Positions 24,901-37,445 are shown, counted from the first letter of the stretch. The stretch: DNA of 64,000 bases from Rhyzopertha dominica (GCA_025024175.1 QCXZ01000137.1:25420001-25484000), one strand, 5' to 3'. Made by a program: numbers and translations. Notes: generated by a model from the sequence alone, not told the origin.

Positions 24901-26802
24901 AAAAACGTCCGTATTTATTTGAAACCTTTTAACAAATTTATTCGCTTCATTAGAAATGAAGTATACTATCGAAACATTTAAAAGCTCATCGACGTCTTCA
25001 TTTTTATTCTGAATCATTTACAACTGTGATTGAACGAATCAAATCGACTTAAGTTTTCTACAATTTTTACTGTTACTTCTGCTCACAATCCTTCGTCAAA
25101 GGTGACAAATACGACAAATGGTTCAGAAACTTTTTAAACGTTACAGCAGAGATTTGTGCATCGAGAATCTAGTAGTTTATTAAATTTTTTAGAAATTCCA
25201 TATCANGTACATGAGCTTTTTGGGGAAGAGGAGCTATAAACCATGCTTTACTGTAAGTACGAATTATGAAAACACAAATATCAGAAATGCCTTGACTTTC
25301 TTTGCAAGTGAGTCTAAATTCATCTCTGAACAGAAAAATTTTTAGGCAATAGATTACCTTGGACATCCATCTGGCGTGGTGATACGCACCTGGTGCACGA
25401 AAAGTAACATTAGCTTTCTCACTTCTTTCCAAGTATATTTCGGCCAATTTTAAGCACTCTTTGTAATCGTTTCTTGCATGATTTGATCTCAACTTTTCTT
25501 TGATAAAAAATCTAAATTATCTATTTCATATTCTAATATTTGTTTAATATTATTTTCTTCAGTATCAGTTAGCTTTATTTGTTTTTGCCCATGATAACTG
25601 AAAGCGTTTAAAAATCACGACAACCGGAGCAGAAAACGACGACATTTTAAGGTCAAAAACACCTCTTGAGACAAACTGGAAAATATGATGACGAAAAGGT
25701 AATTACAAAATATCTCGTTCTAGTAAATGTTCTATACTCCGGTCACCGAAGAGATGAAGTGATTACGTGAATTGTATGCATCCCGCACGTTGTCGGATTT
25801 GATGCTGTTTATTCAAGTCCGACTTAATCTTTATAACAAATTTTTGACTACTGAACAATGAACTTAAAAATTGAAGAACACGCATCATGATCACTCCATA
25901 TGTTCTGTGATCGGAGTGTAGTATTGTACTTGACCCCCATGTATATGTCCGAAATTGGATACAGTAGTGTCGCAACATAAAACTTTAACACTTTCAGCTA
26001 AACCCCATTCACATAATGATTTATAAACTGCCGTTGCTTATTTCTTGCCAGTACTAATTTCAATTGCCGGTACTTCAAGAATTTGTTACATAGTTCCGCT
26101 AGTTATTATTACAGGTAACCGATCTACTAGCTGTTCAGAGTTGCTGTTTCCCAAAAGGAATAGCCCTATTTTGTAAACAAATTTTCAACAATTTTTTAAA
26201 TATCTTAAATATGCAAATATAATGAAAGGACAAAGTAGAATTACTGAAATAGATTCTAGCGAAGTGACCACTTATGTTAATATGCCTCCTATAATAGTTT
26301 TGATCAATCCCTGCATTTATAATATTATTTAAAAAAATGCAATTATTTTAACAATTTATTTAGAAAAAAGACTGCTTCGGCACCAGTTTTCATTATCCTA
26401 TCAACCCAGATGATTACAGATGTCATTTTTGCCTTAATCGTTTTTTTTGCATTTATTTTGGACCAGTCTAGTTATTATAGATATTGATACTTTCATCCCG
26501 GATGACTTAACAGTTAAAACAATGCTGTAGACAAGCAAGTATATAATATAATGTTATTTATTTTCACTGCATCTTGTTTGTCTGTAATTAGATAATCGCA
26601 CTAGTAACAATATTTCGCCGATTACAAAAATCATATCTCTAGCATTGAACTTTAACATATTCTAAGAACACTAACAATGATAAGCATTTAAATAATACAT
26701 TTATTTGCCTACGTGGTAATATCCACCTACCTTCCATGTTCCTAGTCCTAGTATTGGATACACGTTACCGTTGTTGAAAGTTACAGTTGGTACGGAAAAC
26801 AT
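15943..26802 (-). CDS. Aldo-keto reductase, AKR1-type, gene A, complete
   Basis: An NADPH-dependent carbonyl reductase with the (beta/alpha)8 fold, probably cytosolic; the substrate is unknown. Exons on the minus strand: 26802-26731, 17011-16727, 16661-16467, 16396-16041 and 15985-15943. Borders are GT-AG and frames join to 316 residues, the standard family length. The N-terminal exon encodes [18 protein letters not shown]. The catalytic tetrad is present: Asp46, Tyr51 (FDCAHVY), Lys80 (TSKLW) and His113 (LIHWP). The AKR signature VSNFN, the cofactor motif [10 protein letters not shown] and a C-terminal YPFHDEY follow. Intron 1 is 9.7 kb and full of mobile DNA. I assign the distant exon 1 to this gene because it is the only first exon between gene A and gene B and its phase fits. 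Insect homologues act on sugars, ecdysteroids or juvenile-hormone aldehydes; the exact role is unknown. Confidence 0.9.
17100..19600. other. Intron 1 of AKR gene A, first part: repeat debris
   Basis: No gene is supported. Two diverged direct copies start near 18620 (GCGTTCGAAAAATACGGAT) and 19108 (GCGTTCGAAAACTGCGGAT), each followed by AAACACTAAAACCAAA-like sequence and an AATAAACCACC-like block, which suggests an old tandem or terminal repeat of about 490 bp spacing. A minus-strand 97-codon frame at 17393-17686 resembles nothing I know. One N lies at about 17362. Confidence 0.45.
19601..21640. other. Intron 1 of AKR gene A, middle part
   Basis: AT-rich. Around 19730-19860 there are weak remnants of the TAAAGTC-ended element (TTAAAGTCCTTAGATAG). 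The frames at 20616-20798 and 21074-21385 show no recognisable protein. Nothing else is supported. Confidence 0.4.
21641..22740. mobile_element. THAP-bearing repeat family, copy 2 (internally deleted)
   Basis: Contiguous match to the two flanks of the 12650-15675 repeat, with only about 90 bp where the other copy has 2 kb. It lacks the THAP exon. This is what a non-autonomous internal-deletion derivative would look like. Borders are approximate and no target duplication was found. Confidence 0.6.
22741..24990. other. Intron 1 of AKR gene A, AT-rich
   Basis: No coding sequence is supported. The segment contains ATCGATAT-type short repeats near 23000-23060 and an ATT microsatellite near 24500-24530. 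The rest is unremarkable. Confidence 0.4.
25000..26110 (-). pseudogene. Decayed transposon-like gene with DTT-x-SN and HARWM motifs
   Basis: Minus-strand pieces in order: an N-terminal [10 protein letters not shown] with a preceding EWGLAES (near 25920-26010), then [33 protein letters not shown] and [12 protein letters not shown] (25169-25492), then [15 protein letters not shown] (near 25090). I recall this order from a multicopy family of uncharacterised proteins in aphids, beetles and cnidarians that behaves like transposon cargo or transposase; I do not know its formal name. Stops and frameshifts separate the pieces, and a related fragment lies at 37965-38045. It is clearly non-functional. 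The CxDTTxSN segment could be an RNase H-like acidic site, but that is inference. Confidence 0.55.
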
Positions 26803-28950
26803 TTTTTAATTCAATCGAATACTGATACCGGTTACTTGTGAACCTTGATAATGAAACAAAACAATCTTTTTGCGGATTTATATCTTCATAACCGATTAAA
26901 TGTTCGCCAGATAATGTGTTATCGGTTTTAAATTGCAAGTAAGTTATTGCATAACGTTGTGTTGAGAACAGCATCTGATAGCAAAGGGTTTTTTTTGTGA
27001 GAACCCCAACGTCAACTAAAGACCACTGCCGATTGATGCTTCCTTGTTACCATATCTTCTTACAATAACTGAACACGCTTCTAATGTTTTAATCATTGTC
27101 TGAACACAATTTTTTATGTCTCAGGAGGACTGCTTTTAAAATATGATTTCCAAAAATGCAGTTACCAATAATTTGTTAAACTAATATTAATTCTTGCTTT
27201 GATAATGATAAAGAATGTGTTTAACATATCGTGCACGTGTATAAACTAAATATAGAGTTCTTCAATATGTGACAAAAACGTCCTATTGTCTTCACCTTTA
27301 TAAAAAAAAAACGACTTTTTGCTCTCTTATCGCCATTTCCATTGTCATTGTATTTTATAGATCGATAGCTCCATACTTAACAATTTATGTTCATTGTAAA
27401 AGTGTGACAGTTATTGCTAAATGTTCGCTATCAAAAAATGTCCATAAATTATTCTCAATTGTACAGTGAATGAAATACCTACAATATAAACTGACCTAGC
27501 TATTCAAGAGATCGCTTTAATTATTCTGTAAAATAAATAAAATATAAAACTACGGATAGATATGAGAATCAGTCTATTGTCTACACGAAAAAGAAAACGA
27601 TACAATTCATTTAAATTTACAAATAATGACGGGATCCAAAAAAATGTCTAATTGTAAGTTTACTCAAAAGAATTAATCTGATTTCGTATTGATAAATGTT
27701 AGTTTGCAATTTTGAATTCAAACAACACTAAAAGTTTATTTTTCTCGGTAAAAATAATTTTATGATGGTTTAATTTAAATATTTCTTTGACTACTTCCCC
27801 ATAATAAATATAGTTCCAAGTGATCGACTACAACAGCGTGTTGTGCAAGATGCACAACGGCTGCATAGATAGATAGGTATTCTAAGTATCTCTTATGGAT
27901 AATACACAACAAATAAGAGAAAAATGTAAATAATGAAGAAACTCATAATGATTAAAACAAACATTGATGGTTTACGCAGTTAAAAGACGTTTAACGTCGC
28001 AATGTGAGTATTTTATAATTCTGCTGCAATCATAAATAGATGTAATAAAGCAAATAATTTAAAACTTTTATTTTTATACATTTTTCATAATTGTTTAATA
28101 CAAATTAATATGTAGTTCAACAAAACCTAAGACGTTCCGCAAATCATTGTATAATTCCTGCTTCACCAGTCTAGATTTATACCCCGCTAAGGGGGTATTA
28201 TAATAAACTGTAACAAATTTATCCAACGTTTTTTCCACAAAGTTTATTGCTGTGAAAATTCAGGTTCCTACTAGTAGGTAGGCAGATAAAAATTTAGAAT
28301 TAGGTATTTGTAGGTTTTAATATGCCAAGTCATTCAGTATCCATGTAGGAATTTAGATGATAAACTTAGTTAAGTCAAGTGCATTTTTATCTGATAACGG
28401 CTTATATTGTAGTATGGGTGTCCATTAAAAAAAATCATCAAGTAGCTTATGACTGACAACATTTAACGTAACTATGCCCCTTCACAAAAATATTAGTACA
28501 TACAAGCGCCCTTAAAAATACAATATTTTTTTAAACCAAGCGCCTCAGTTTCGTGAAAAGGCCCAATTACAGGATTCGCTTCTCATTTTGAAATTTAAGG
28601 ACTACCTACATAATATGCGCTTGATTTGGCGTCCACCTGTTAGTTTATATTGAGATCTCACCTAAATGTCGGATATTTGGCGTGCTCAAACAAATTTTTT
28701 TAATGACAAATTGATCGATTTTCAGGTGAACACCACTACTCATGATATAAAGGTTAATAAGGAGATGAATCCATGAGGCTTATCTCGAGGTGAAGACCCA
28801 AAACAAAATTGGCTTATGATCATCATCATCACTATATGTTTTACATAATTTTATTTATTATTCATCTATTTTAATGTTGCACTGAGGATAACCACTTTTT
28901 AGTGGTGCAAAGTGCTTTGCTTTTCCTTAATAAAGGATGTGGGAATTAGA
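26803..28950. other. Intergenic between AKR genes A and B
   Basis: AT-rich with no supported gene. The promoter of AKR gene A should lie just above 26802; no clear TATA or initiator is visible. The frame at 27269-27469 is not recognisable. Confidence 0.4.
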
Positions 28951-28959
28951 ATTTAAAAG

Positions 28960-30540
28960 AAATGGACCATCAGTTACGTGAATATCTAATAGAGCATCAC
29001 ATTTTGCCTGTTGTGCAGTCGGGGTTTCGCCCTTAGCATAGCTGCGATACACCGCGATTTCACTAGTAGTGAACGATATTCTTTGGGCTGCAGACGAAGG
29101 TAAACTAAATACGCTGGTTCTGTTGGATTTTTCCAAGGCATTCGACACCATAAACCATGAAATTTTGTTAGCTGTATTGATTTACCTCGGTTTTAAATAG
29201 TATGCAGTTGGTTTGGTGTGTGATTATCTGAAGGACAGAGTTCAGAGTGTTTGTTTGCCCAGCCTTCCAGTCATAGGGCCTGCTCCTATTCACTGCAGAG
29301 TGCCGCAAGGTTCGTTATTATTTTCTTTCTGCACAGTTGAGATTGGGGGAACTCTGACTGCAAGTAAGTATCATGCTTATGTCGATGACACGCAGTTATA
29401 TCTTTCATTTTTTCCGACTGAAATTGCTCTCGCTAATGAAGAAATAAATTCAGATTTGGTTAGGTTCGTCCAATTTACAAATGCACACAACTTAAGGATA
29501 AACCCGGCAAAATTAGTGGTGATGTTGTTTGGAAGCAGGAGACAAACAAATGACTTGTTTAGTACTGGATGGAGAGAGACTGCCATAAGTAAACGCCGCC
29601 CGTAGCTTGTTGACAATGGTTTGCGCTTCAAGGATCACATTTTCACATTATTACCTGCATGTAATGTAACGCGTTTTGTAGTTTAAAGTTAATTTACAAT
29701 CATCGTCATTCATAAACTAAACCTACCAAACTAAGTGTATGTGATTCTCTTGTGCTATCTAAATTCAATTACTGCGATGTCGTTTATGGTACCTGTCTTG
29801 ATAAATGTATACAAAGAGTTCAGAATGCGTGTCTGCGTCTTTGTTTTGGAATTCGTAAGTCGAAGCTTTTGGAGGCGGGATGGTTAAAGATGGCCAGATG
29901 GAGCACTGGCGGTTTCTTCATTTTTCGGTTTTTCTTCATAAAATAATAACCACCAGGACACCACCATATCTTTATGAGAAACTCAGATTCAGAACTGATG
30001 TATATAACATCAATATTCGACGTAAAAATTTTATTACGCCTCCGAGACAGTTCACGTCGATGTTTGAGAGGTCTTTTTCGTATCATTTTCTTCTAAAGTT
30101 TATAATAAGATTCCTAACCATATTAAAAATATTCAATTTTGACATTTAAACATCACCTTTTTACTGATATTATGGCGGGGTACTAGCTGCGAGTTCAGTT
30201 TTGTTTCTTGTCTCTATATTTCTGCTATTACATTACTAAATTATGTATTTTTACTGCTACTAAATTAGGTTTCATTGGATCGAGGTTGCGTTGCGTATGT
30301 ATGTTTAGTAAGTAGGAAGGCTGCCCGGTAGGCAGATGTGAAGCACGCGTGCCTCATGATCTGAAGGCTTTCGTGTTCTTTCCTGCATATACCCGTACAT
30401 ATTTATTGTGCATTTTTGTATATTCTTTATGTACATTTTTAGTATATCTTCTGTAAGAATGTTTGCATAGTTTATATGTGGGTTGTATGAAAGGTGTGGA
30501 TAGGAAAGGAAGAATAAAACAGTTTTACTATTACTATTTT
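28960..30540 (+). pseudogene. Non-LTR retrotransposon remnant (reverse transcriptase)
   Basis: The plus strand shows reverse transcriptase blocks in order: LPVVQSGFRP, then a stop, HSCDTA; VLLDFSKAFDTINHEILL (29112-29165); CRVPQGSLL near 29300; AYVDDTQLYLSF, the catalytic box, near 29370; NLRINPAKLVVMLFGS near 29490; then the C-terminal domain LSKFNYCDVVYG, RVQNACLRLCFGI and TPPYLYEKLRFRTDVYNI (29752-30010). Frameshifts and stops break it, and the endonuclease part is missing, so it is a 5'-truncated, dead copy. About 30160-30540 probably is its 3' UTR, ending in TTACTATTACTATTTT. The blocks fit the Jockey/CR1 group; the clade is not certain. Confidence 0.8.
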
Positions 30541-31112
30541 ATTTAATCCTAACTTTTTTCACGTACGGTCAGTAGGTCGCTATCCATAGCGTCAAAATGT
30601 CCCCTCTTCATACAAAATTTGATATATTGCTTCAGGGGTATTGTTAATACCTAAAGTGTAATATTAAATGTGGCCGCATCNGGCGGTACTTTAAGGGGGC
30701 GGCAAAACAAGAAATCGTAAATGTTTTTATGAATGGGTGCATTGTTTTACCCATCCAGAAGGGCTTATAACTTCTTTTTTATATACCTAGCATTTCCCTC
30801 GGTATTTCCTAATCTAGCTTAGTTTACACAGGTTCGTCGAGGAACTAAAAGGAAAAAATTCGGGATATTTCGCACCTTACGCCACTGAATTTGAATTGCT
30901 TTAGGGGCGGCACACAGCAAGGGTCTGCCAGTGGGTTGTGTTGGCAACATTAAATTATGTGGGTTTTGATTAATTTTTAGTGGAACAACTGTATTGTAAT
31001 AACGAGCGTTTGGAAATGAAACTTTGCTTTATATACTTATGCTTATTTATTCATGTGATAACAGGAATCTACATAAAATATCGTACGTAACATGCAACAA
31101 ATGTGGAATGTA
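30541..31112. other. Spacer before AKR gene B
   Basis: No gene is supported. A GGGGCGG-containing stretch near 30690-30920 stands out from the AT-rich background and may be repeat debris. One N lies at about 30681. Confidence 0.35.
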
Positions 31113-31118
31113 TTTATT
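31113..31118 (-). terminator. Poly(A) signal of AKR gene B
   Basis: AATAAA on the minus strand, 34 nt past the stop codon of AKR gene B at 31152. Confidence 0.6.
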
Positions 31119-31151
31119 TTACTATGGTGCTTAAGCCTTGCATTCTACTCT

Positions 31152-34100
31152 TCAGTATTCCGCATTAACAAAAGGATGGTATTTGTGAGTATAAGCACTA
31201 AAAAGAAAGAATAATATATAAGTAGTAAATTGTACAAAATAATCACACGTAACTTACTCATCATAGGGGCAGATTCTTCCATTGCAGTCAAAGGAATCAA
31301 TAACTCCTATATCCTCTGGAGACAAATTGAAGTCCCAGATATCAAAGTTTTGCTGAATTCTTGCCTTGGTAACCGACTTGGGTATAACAATGTGTCCCCT
31401 TTGAATCTGATATCTTAAAACTACTTGAGCGGCTGTCTTTCCATACTTTTTGGTAAGAGCCACAATCTTAGGGTCCTCCAAAAGCACGGGTTCTCCTGGT
31501 TTAGCCCATGGTCTATCAGGCGAGCCTAAAGGACTGTATGCAGTAACTACAATTCCTTTCGATCGGCAATATTCGCTTAGCTTTTTTTGCGTCAAATATG
31601 GGTGGCACTCAATCTATAAAAATATACAATACCGATTTTACTTACACAAGACTAAAATGTTAAAATTAGTGAAAATATAATACCTGGTTAGTAACGGGCG
31701 GGATAACAGCGTTCTGCAGTACTCTTTCCAGTTGATTTTTGTTGAAATTGGAAACTCCAATTGATTTAGTGAGGCCTTTCTTACATACATCTTCCATGCC
31801 TTGCCAAGTTTCAAGGTAATCGACGTCGTCATAAATTGGTTTACCATCTGCTCCAGTTGGGAAAAGGTCATCTCCTGAATCCTACAAACGACTATATAAT
31901 AAGCAGCTTACTGAAAAAATACGTTTTTTACTTTGAGTCCAAACGGCCAATGTATAAGATATAGATCCAGGTACTGGAGCCCTAGGTTTTGCAAAGTTTT
32001 GCGTAGAGCCGGTTCTACCGCAGAACGACGATGGAACGTATTCCACAGCTTGCTGGTTATGTAAAGATCTTCACGTTTGACTTTGCCCTCCGCAATTTTG
32101 GCAGCTATTGCCGTTCCCACTTCTTTTTCGTTGCCATACACGTGAGCGCAATCAAAATGTCTGTAACCAATGTCGATTGCATCCTTCACTGCTTGAGTTA
32201 CCTCTCCAGGTTTTGACTGCAACAAAAAAAAAGTATGTTTGTGTTGTCATATACCAAACCTACTCGTTAGTGTTGCATAAAATATGTACAGAATTGGTTT
32301 TAATCTAAGTTAAACAAATATGGAAGCTATTAAAATTTGTAATATATTTTGTAAATGTCTATTAATATTGTAAAATTACTTTAGAATGAACTGATTGCTA
32401 ATCTTTAACCCTAATATTAACCGATTGTGGTGGCGAAAGTGTACAAAATTTTACGCAAGGAAGCGAGGATACAACCAAAAAGCAAAACAAAAGGCATCCC
32501 GCTACAAACGGAGCTTGTCACTAAAAGTGGAATAAATAACAACCGTAGACCCCCATTCTTTTTTTGTCATTACTACGCGTATCTGTCTATTCAGATTTTT
32601 ATATTCCCATTCACATATTTTTTGTGTTTTGATTTGTACAAGTTTTATGCTAGTGTAGTCATAGGGATCCTGCAGTTTTTTAAGCGTAGACCGTTTTATA
32701 TTTTAGAAGAATTTTTGAATATTTGTTAGATATCTTCATAGTCTTATACCGCACAAAACATAAATAAAACAAAAGCATGGTCCTTCTGTGATAATGCGCA
32801 AACATTATGCAAACTTTTTTCATACAGATTATAAAATTTTCACGACAAGTGAACCAATAATCAATCAAGTTGGCATATCACCTATGAGGGCTATTTGTTT
32901 GTATTTTGCTCCAACAAACTGTGTTGCTGTGCAATTTTTGTCCTTTCAGTTTATAAGTAGCGGAAACGTGGAATTAGACTGTTTTCTGTCTTGTCCCTTT
33001 ATACTGATTTAAGACGAGATTACGTGCTGTTTATCTACATGGTCTTAAAAAAGGTGTTGTTATAACGTTAGTTTATTTATTATATATTTATTTATTTAAC
33101 ACATTTTGCTCTTCTCCTAGACCACATTGTCAATCGAAATAAGCTACAAATCCACACACCTACATTTTGCAACCCTATTAAACGAGTGTAAGTGATAACA
33201 TATTTTGTTTTCTGGCAGTTCTCACCCTTATTTTTTTAAACCTCATTTTAAAAATATTTCAAAGCACTGTTTGCAAATTTGTAGGCGGATACCGGATTTT
33301 TTTTTTCGAAAAATATATCAACAGTGTTTTGAATTACCTACATCAAGTTTCAAACAAGTCAAATGCTTGCCTGACATTTCAGAAGATATCTGGAGTTAAC
33401 TGCTGGCACTAAAGCACACTATTCGTTGATGTAATTCTGGTTGCGTTTCAAAAACCTTCGACTTCAAGTTCTCCAAAAGAAAAAATCTCGGGTGTAAGAT
33501 CTGGAGATCTTACTAGGTATTCAAGAAGTCCCCTCCCTTTCCATCTAATCCAATGTCCCTCTAAACTGCATCAACCAATTGCCTGAGTAGTTCATTTTCA
33601 TTCAACTTCTCATCTTGTTACGTGATGTCACTGATATAGGGATGAGACTTTCCTCAAGGAAAAGAGAACCTGCTATATGACCACCTAATATCCCAGACCA
33701 ATTTTTTTGTCCTCTGAGTGTGTACTTCCCGCGTCATAGGTGAGNATTACCACAGCTTCAGTACTTGCAGTTATTAACATGACCGTTTAAGANGTTTAAG
33801 GCCCCGTTGCACNAAGCGTGGTTAACCAGACCCCCTNGTTAACACGCGGTTAACCAGCCGTTGTCATAGGCAGCACCAATGAAGAACGCTTAAAAAGAAC
33901 CGTTTCCATGACAACTGCTCGTTGACCGCGTGTTAACCAGGGGGTTTGGTTGACCACGCTTTGTGCAACGGGGCCTAAGAGTGATGACATGCTAATTCCA
34001 GTAACTTGCGACATCTTTCGAAAAGATTGCGTATTTTCAATGAGACCAACTTGGCCTAGAACGCCAACAGCGATTGCTTTATTAGAAAAAAGCTCGAAGG

Positions 34101-35851
34101 GATTTATATTTCTGATTTTGAATCGATCCACTCTCCCTATAAATTGTCTCTTAAGTTCCAAGATGTATTTGTGATGGATAGGTTTATCCGGATTCAATTC
34201 AATGAAGCTGCTGCACCTCTATCACAGTCGTTTTTTTTTTTGTAAAATAAACTCACAATTGTCACACCCTCCTGGATGGTAAATTCCATTTTGGTATGGT
34301 AACTTTGATTGTTCGGTAGTAGTGAATTACTAAATTCAAACTGGCGATGTAATGCAAATAATTTAGGAAGCAAATTAAATTTAAACTGTGAAAAAGTCAG
34401 ATAGGTAGGAAATACGATAAAAATTGAAGACCGATTAAGTTGTTACAGTTTTTAATGCTTTAGAGATCGAATGATATGTATTCTTTTTTATTAACTAATT
34501 CAAACTATTTACTAGCTGCACCCGCAAAAAAATTGTTAAAAGGAAACTATTTTCCGGGTTTAATGTTATTTAACAGTTCATGACTAAATTAGGTTTTTCG
34601 AAAAAAAATTATTTTTACCTATATATTTTTAAAAGGGCCTTGAAATCCATTTAAAACGAAGTATTAGTGGATCCCTCTTTCCTACTCAAAAATTAAGGGC
34701 GAGAGCTGCCGGAGTAGAGGATTGTTCTGATCACGTCGAATGTGTCTCCCATAGGAATTAATGAGAGGGTTGCTCCGTTTTCATTGAACACTCGTTATGT
34801 TGTATGTATGTCTATTAATGAAACATTTTACTAAATAAGACATATCGTAAAGCTAGCCGTATAAAAACTTTTACCTTATATTTTACCTAATCGTTAACAA
34901 AAACGGAATATTGTATATTAACAGGTTTATATTTCTTCAAATATATTTCCTCAAAAAAAGAAAAGGCACGATTTACACAAATTGTGATGCATCGCTAAGA
35001 CAAAATCAAAAGAAAATGACGAGTTATAAGTTGAGGTAGTATCAAACACGAAAAAAGGACACGACAATGTTGCTTATCAGTTTTTTTTGTGTTATAGTAT
35101 TGTAGATACCCCATACACGTAGCTGAGCGCTTGCTGATTTATTTGAAGAGCCCTAAACAACTAGTCAGAGGACAATAAACATTTTCCGGCATTCTTCGTC
35201 TTTAACCTTTATTACTATCAATTATGATTTAATATCTATTGCAAATTACTAGTTCCTACCAGGTTTTAATTTACTGAATTACGGTTTATACTGGTACTGA
35301 TTGTAATAAATCAACAAAATAAAAGTGTTTTCCCTTACGACACACGATCCTATATACAGCAACATAAATTCTGTTTTGAAATTAGAGTCGCAGATAGCTA
35401 GGTATACAAACGTCATCGATAATTTGCAGTATGTAATATAACACCTAGTGATAAATCATACTGTATATTAAATACAGCAGACAATGTTTGACTGTTCTCA
35501 AACGAAAACTTCTAAATAACAGTTATAATTAACCAATCTTCTATTACAATGTAAAGTATTCAGTATAACTGAATATATATAGAATGTATATTGTTAATAA
35601 ATGCTTTAAAATCTGTTTTACTCTTTTACTATATTTACTGGTAAAATGGTGTTTATGCAAGAAAATACGATCGCTGTATTTTTTTGTATATATATAGGTA
35701 TGCTACTTACACATTTGTAAGTCATATCAGTCCAAAAATCGAAAAAAAAATTAAAAATACCGATCGGTTATCTTACCTTCCATGTCCCTAATCCAAATTG
35801 AGGGAATTTCTGTCCGTTATTGAACGTAACAAAAGAAACTTTTTCAGCCAT
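31152..35851 (-). CDS. Aldo-keto reductase, AKR1-type, gene B, complete
   Basis: A second reductase of the cluster. Exons on the minus strand: 35851-35777, 32216-31932, 31881-31684, 31613-31258 and 31197-31152, in frame for 319 residues. Exons 2 (285 nt) and 4 (356 nt) have exactly the lengths of genes A and C, which shows tandem duplication. The start [20 protein letters not shown] leads into GLGTWK. Tetrad Asp47, Tyr52, Lys81 and His114 (FDCAHVY, TSKLW, LIHWP) is intact. [38 protein letters not shown] and [10 protein letters not shown] are all present. The tail reads YHPFVNAEY, unlike gene A. It should be an active NADPH-dependent reductase; the differing C-terminal loop suggests a different substrate. 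Intron 1 (3.6 kb) holds a mariner remnant. Position 87 region has HRRSAVEP where A has HRPGAVEQ. Confidence 0.92.
33320..34210 (-). pseudogene. Mariner-type transposase remnant in AKR gene B intron 1
   Basis: Minus strand. The N-terminal helix-turn-helix part reads [14 protein letters not shown], then [17 protein letters not shown] (near 34000-34110). After the MITE insertion the frame decays but keeps a C-terminal block [21 protein letters not shown] (near 33480-33545; canonical mariner has WIGRRG...RSPDLTPLDFF) and NVRQAF near 33375. Many stops and frameshifts: it is dead. It is split by the MITE 33800-33975. Confidence 0.7.
33800..33975. mobile_element. 176-bp foldback MITE with TAA duplication
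   Basis: Long inverted arms start GGCCCCGTTGCAC and AAGCGTGGTTAACCAGA; the right arm is the inverse with few changes. TAA flanks both sides (33797-33799 and 33976-33978). A 3-bp TAA/TTA duplication and the GGGCC...GTTGCACAAA end suggest a PIF/Harbinger-type MITE. The element at 61994-62152 starts similarly. Three Ns lie in or near the left arm. Confidence 0.75.
34211..35776. other. Remainder of AKR gene B intron 1
   Basis: AT-rich, with no coding or repeat feature I can name. Confidence 0.4.
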
Positions 35852-37283
35852 CACTTCAACAAACTTCTAGATTTACAGTGTCGAAGAACGTTTGCAACAC
35901 GACCAAGGACTCGCAGCCGACTAAACGCAGAATCGCGCTCTCACATAAATATAGACCTCGTGAGCCTGCTCAAATTGCGCGACTGCTAATCGTATATAAT
36001 TTCCAAAAACTAACTGGTGGAAATATTTCGACCAAGTTTCATCAAAGCTTTTCATTGAAGCTGCATAGGAACGTATGACACCAATAATAACTGGCCAACG
36101 CAAGAACTTATGTGAAGGAAGTTAAATTCTGCCGAGATTCGGCGGGCTAGGAGTGGAATTTTCCACTGCTAGCGGAATATATCGAGCCATTTCCTGATTG
36201 AATACTTACATTAGTACCTATACACCCATTACAATTTTTAAGAGCATGTCAACATAGGCGATTATTAGTACATCCGTATATGAACTGTGCTTGATACGTA
36301 TAAATTAATGAATTTAAAAGTTAATAAATGTTGTTTTAGATAACGGCTGGTTACATTAAAGGGCGTTACGATATTCTTTTGCCTGCTCACAGTATTGATT
36401 TCTAAGGTGACTGTTACGCACAAACAATTCGTAAAGTGTGAGTTGCTCATCAAAATAATTTTAAATCCTACAGCCGCAACATTTGATATTTAACCTACTA
36501 TCGACAAAATTAAAAATATATTAGCTTTGCAGACAGGAGAAGTTTACTTTTGCCAAATATATCAATTCTATGTATAATACCTATATTAAGGAACTAGAAA
36601 AATTTGTAATTACAAAAAGTATTATATGTACTACTACTTACATACTATATTTCTACTACTATAATATTTCTTAACAATAAATAGATTTCATAAATAACAT
36701 TGCATGACTTTTGACATAACATTTAACATATAAGGCAGGTAACTAGTTTAAACATTATAATCAAAATTAATATCCCTGCATTTTACTTATGAAGCTAAAA
36801 TCTTTTGGGTTATGAGATAACTTTATAATCGGTAGAACTCCATGTTGCATACAGTGGCCTCACTGGCGGACTAACGGAAGGGGGCGGGGCAATTTTTAGC
36901 TTAAGGAATTTAATATCTAAATTAAAATGCGGTAAATAAACTCAAAGCGTTAGTATTAAAAAAATCTTCAATTAAATAGTAATATTTATAGGAAAATCTA
37001 CAACGGACCCTATCATTTAAGCAGACATCTTGGCCGGCAATATTTCTGTCAACTAATTCATTAGTTTTGCAAGTTATTGTGTATGAAATTAAAAAAAAAT
37101 AAAGGTGGGAACACTGCTGTGCTAACGTTGTTAGTGCGGGAATCTTGAAATCTTCTGAGGGTATGACTGGTTTGAGAGGCAGTCTAACAGCACAGTGATT
37201 TAGCGATTTCATGTTTCCAATCGTTTATATTTAGTAGCAAAGTGATAGTGTAACAAAGTGTAATACAAGTAGTTTATGCACCG
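35852..37283. other. Upstream region of AKR gene B
   Basis: No gene is supported. The open frames at 35798-36103 are antisense or overlapping shadows of the first exon of gene B. The rest is AT-rich intergenic DNA. Confidence 0.4.
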
Positions 37284-37445
37284 CTGGTTGGTTCCTATTC
37301 TCCGTATTAAGCTAAAATCAAAATGCCGTCATTTAAATCTGAACCGTCTGCCTTACTTGACGGAGATGTATGGTTACCGGGTTTAATATTAGCTAATATC
37401 GGCTTTAGTAAAGATAATGGTAATGGGCACCAGCCGTACGACTTT
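37284..37445. repeat. MITE-like inverted-repeat segment
   Basis: Left border GGTTGGTTCCTATTCTCC and TTAAGCTAAAATCAAAAT; right border with TTAGCTAATATCGGCTTTAG and GGGCACCAGCC as an imperfect inverse. The same organisation occurs at about 3065-3225 and 63820-63950. It is non-coding. Confidence 0.5.
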
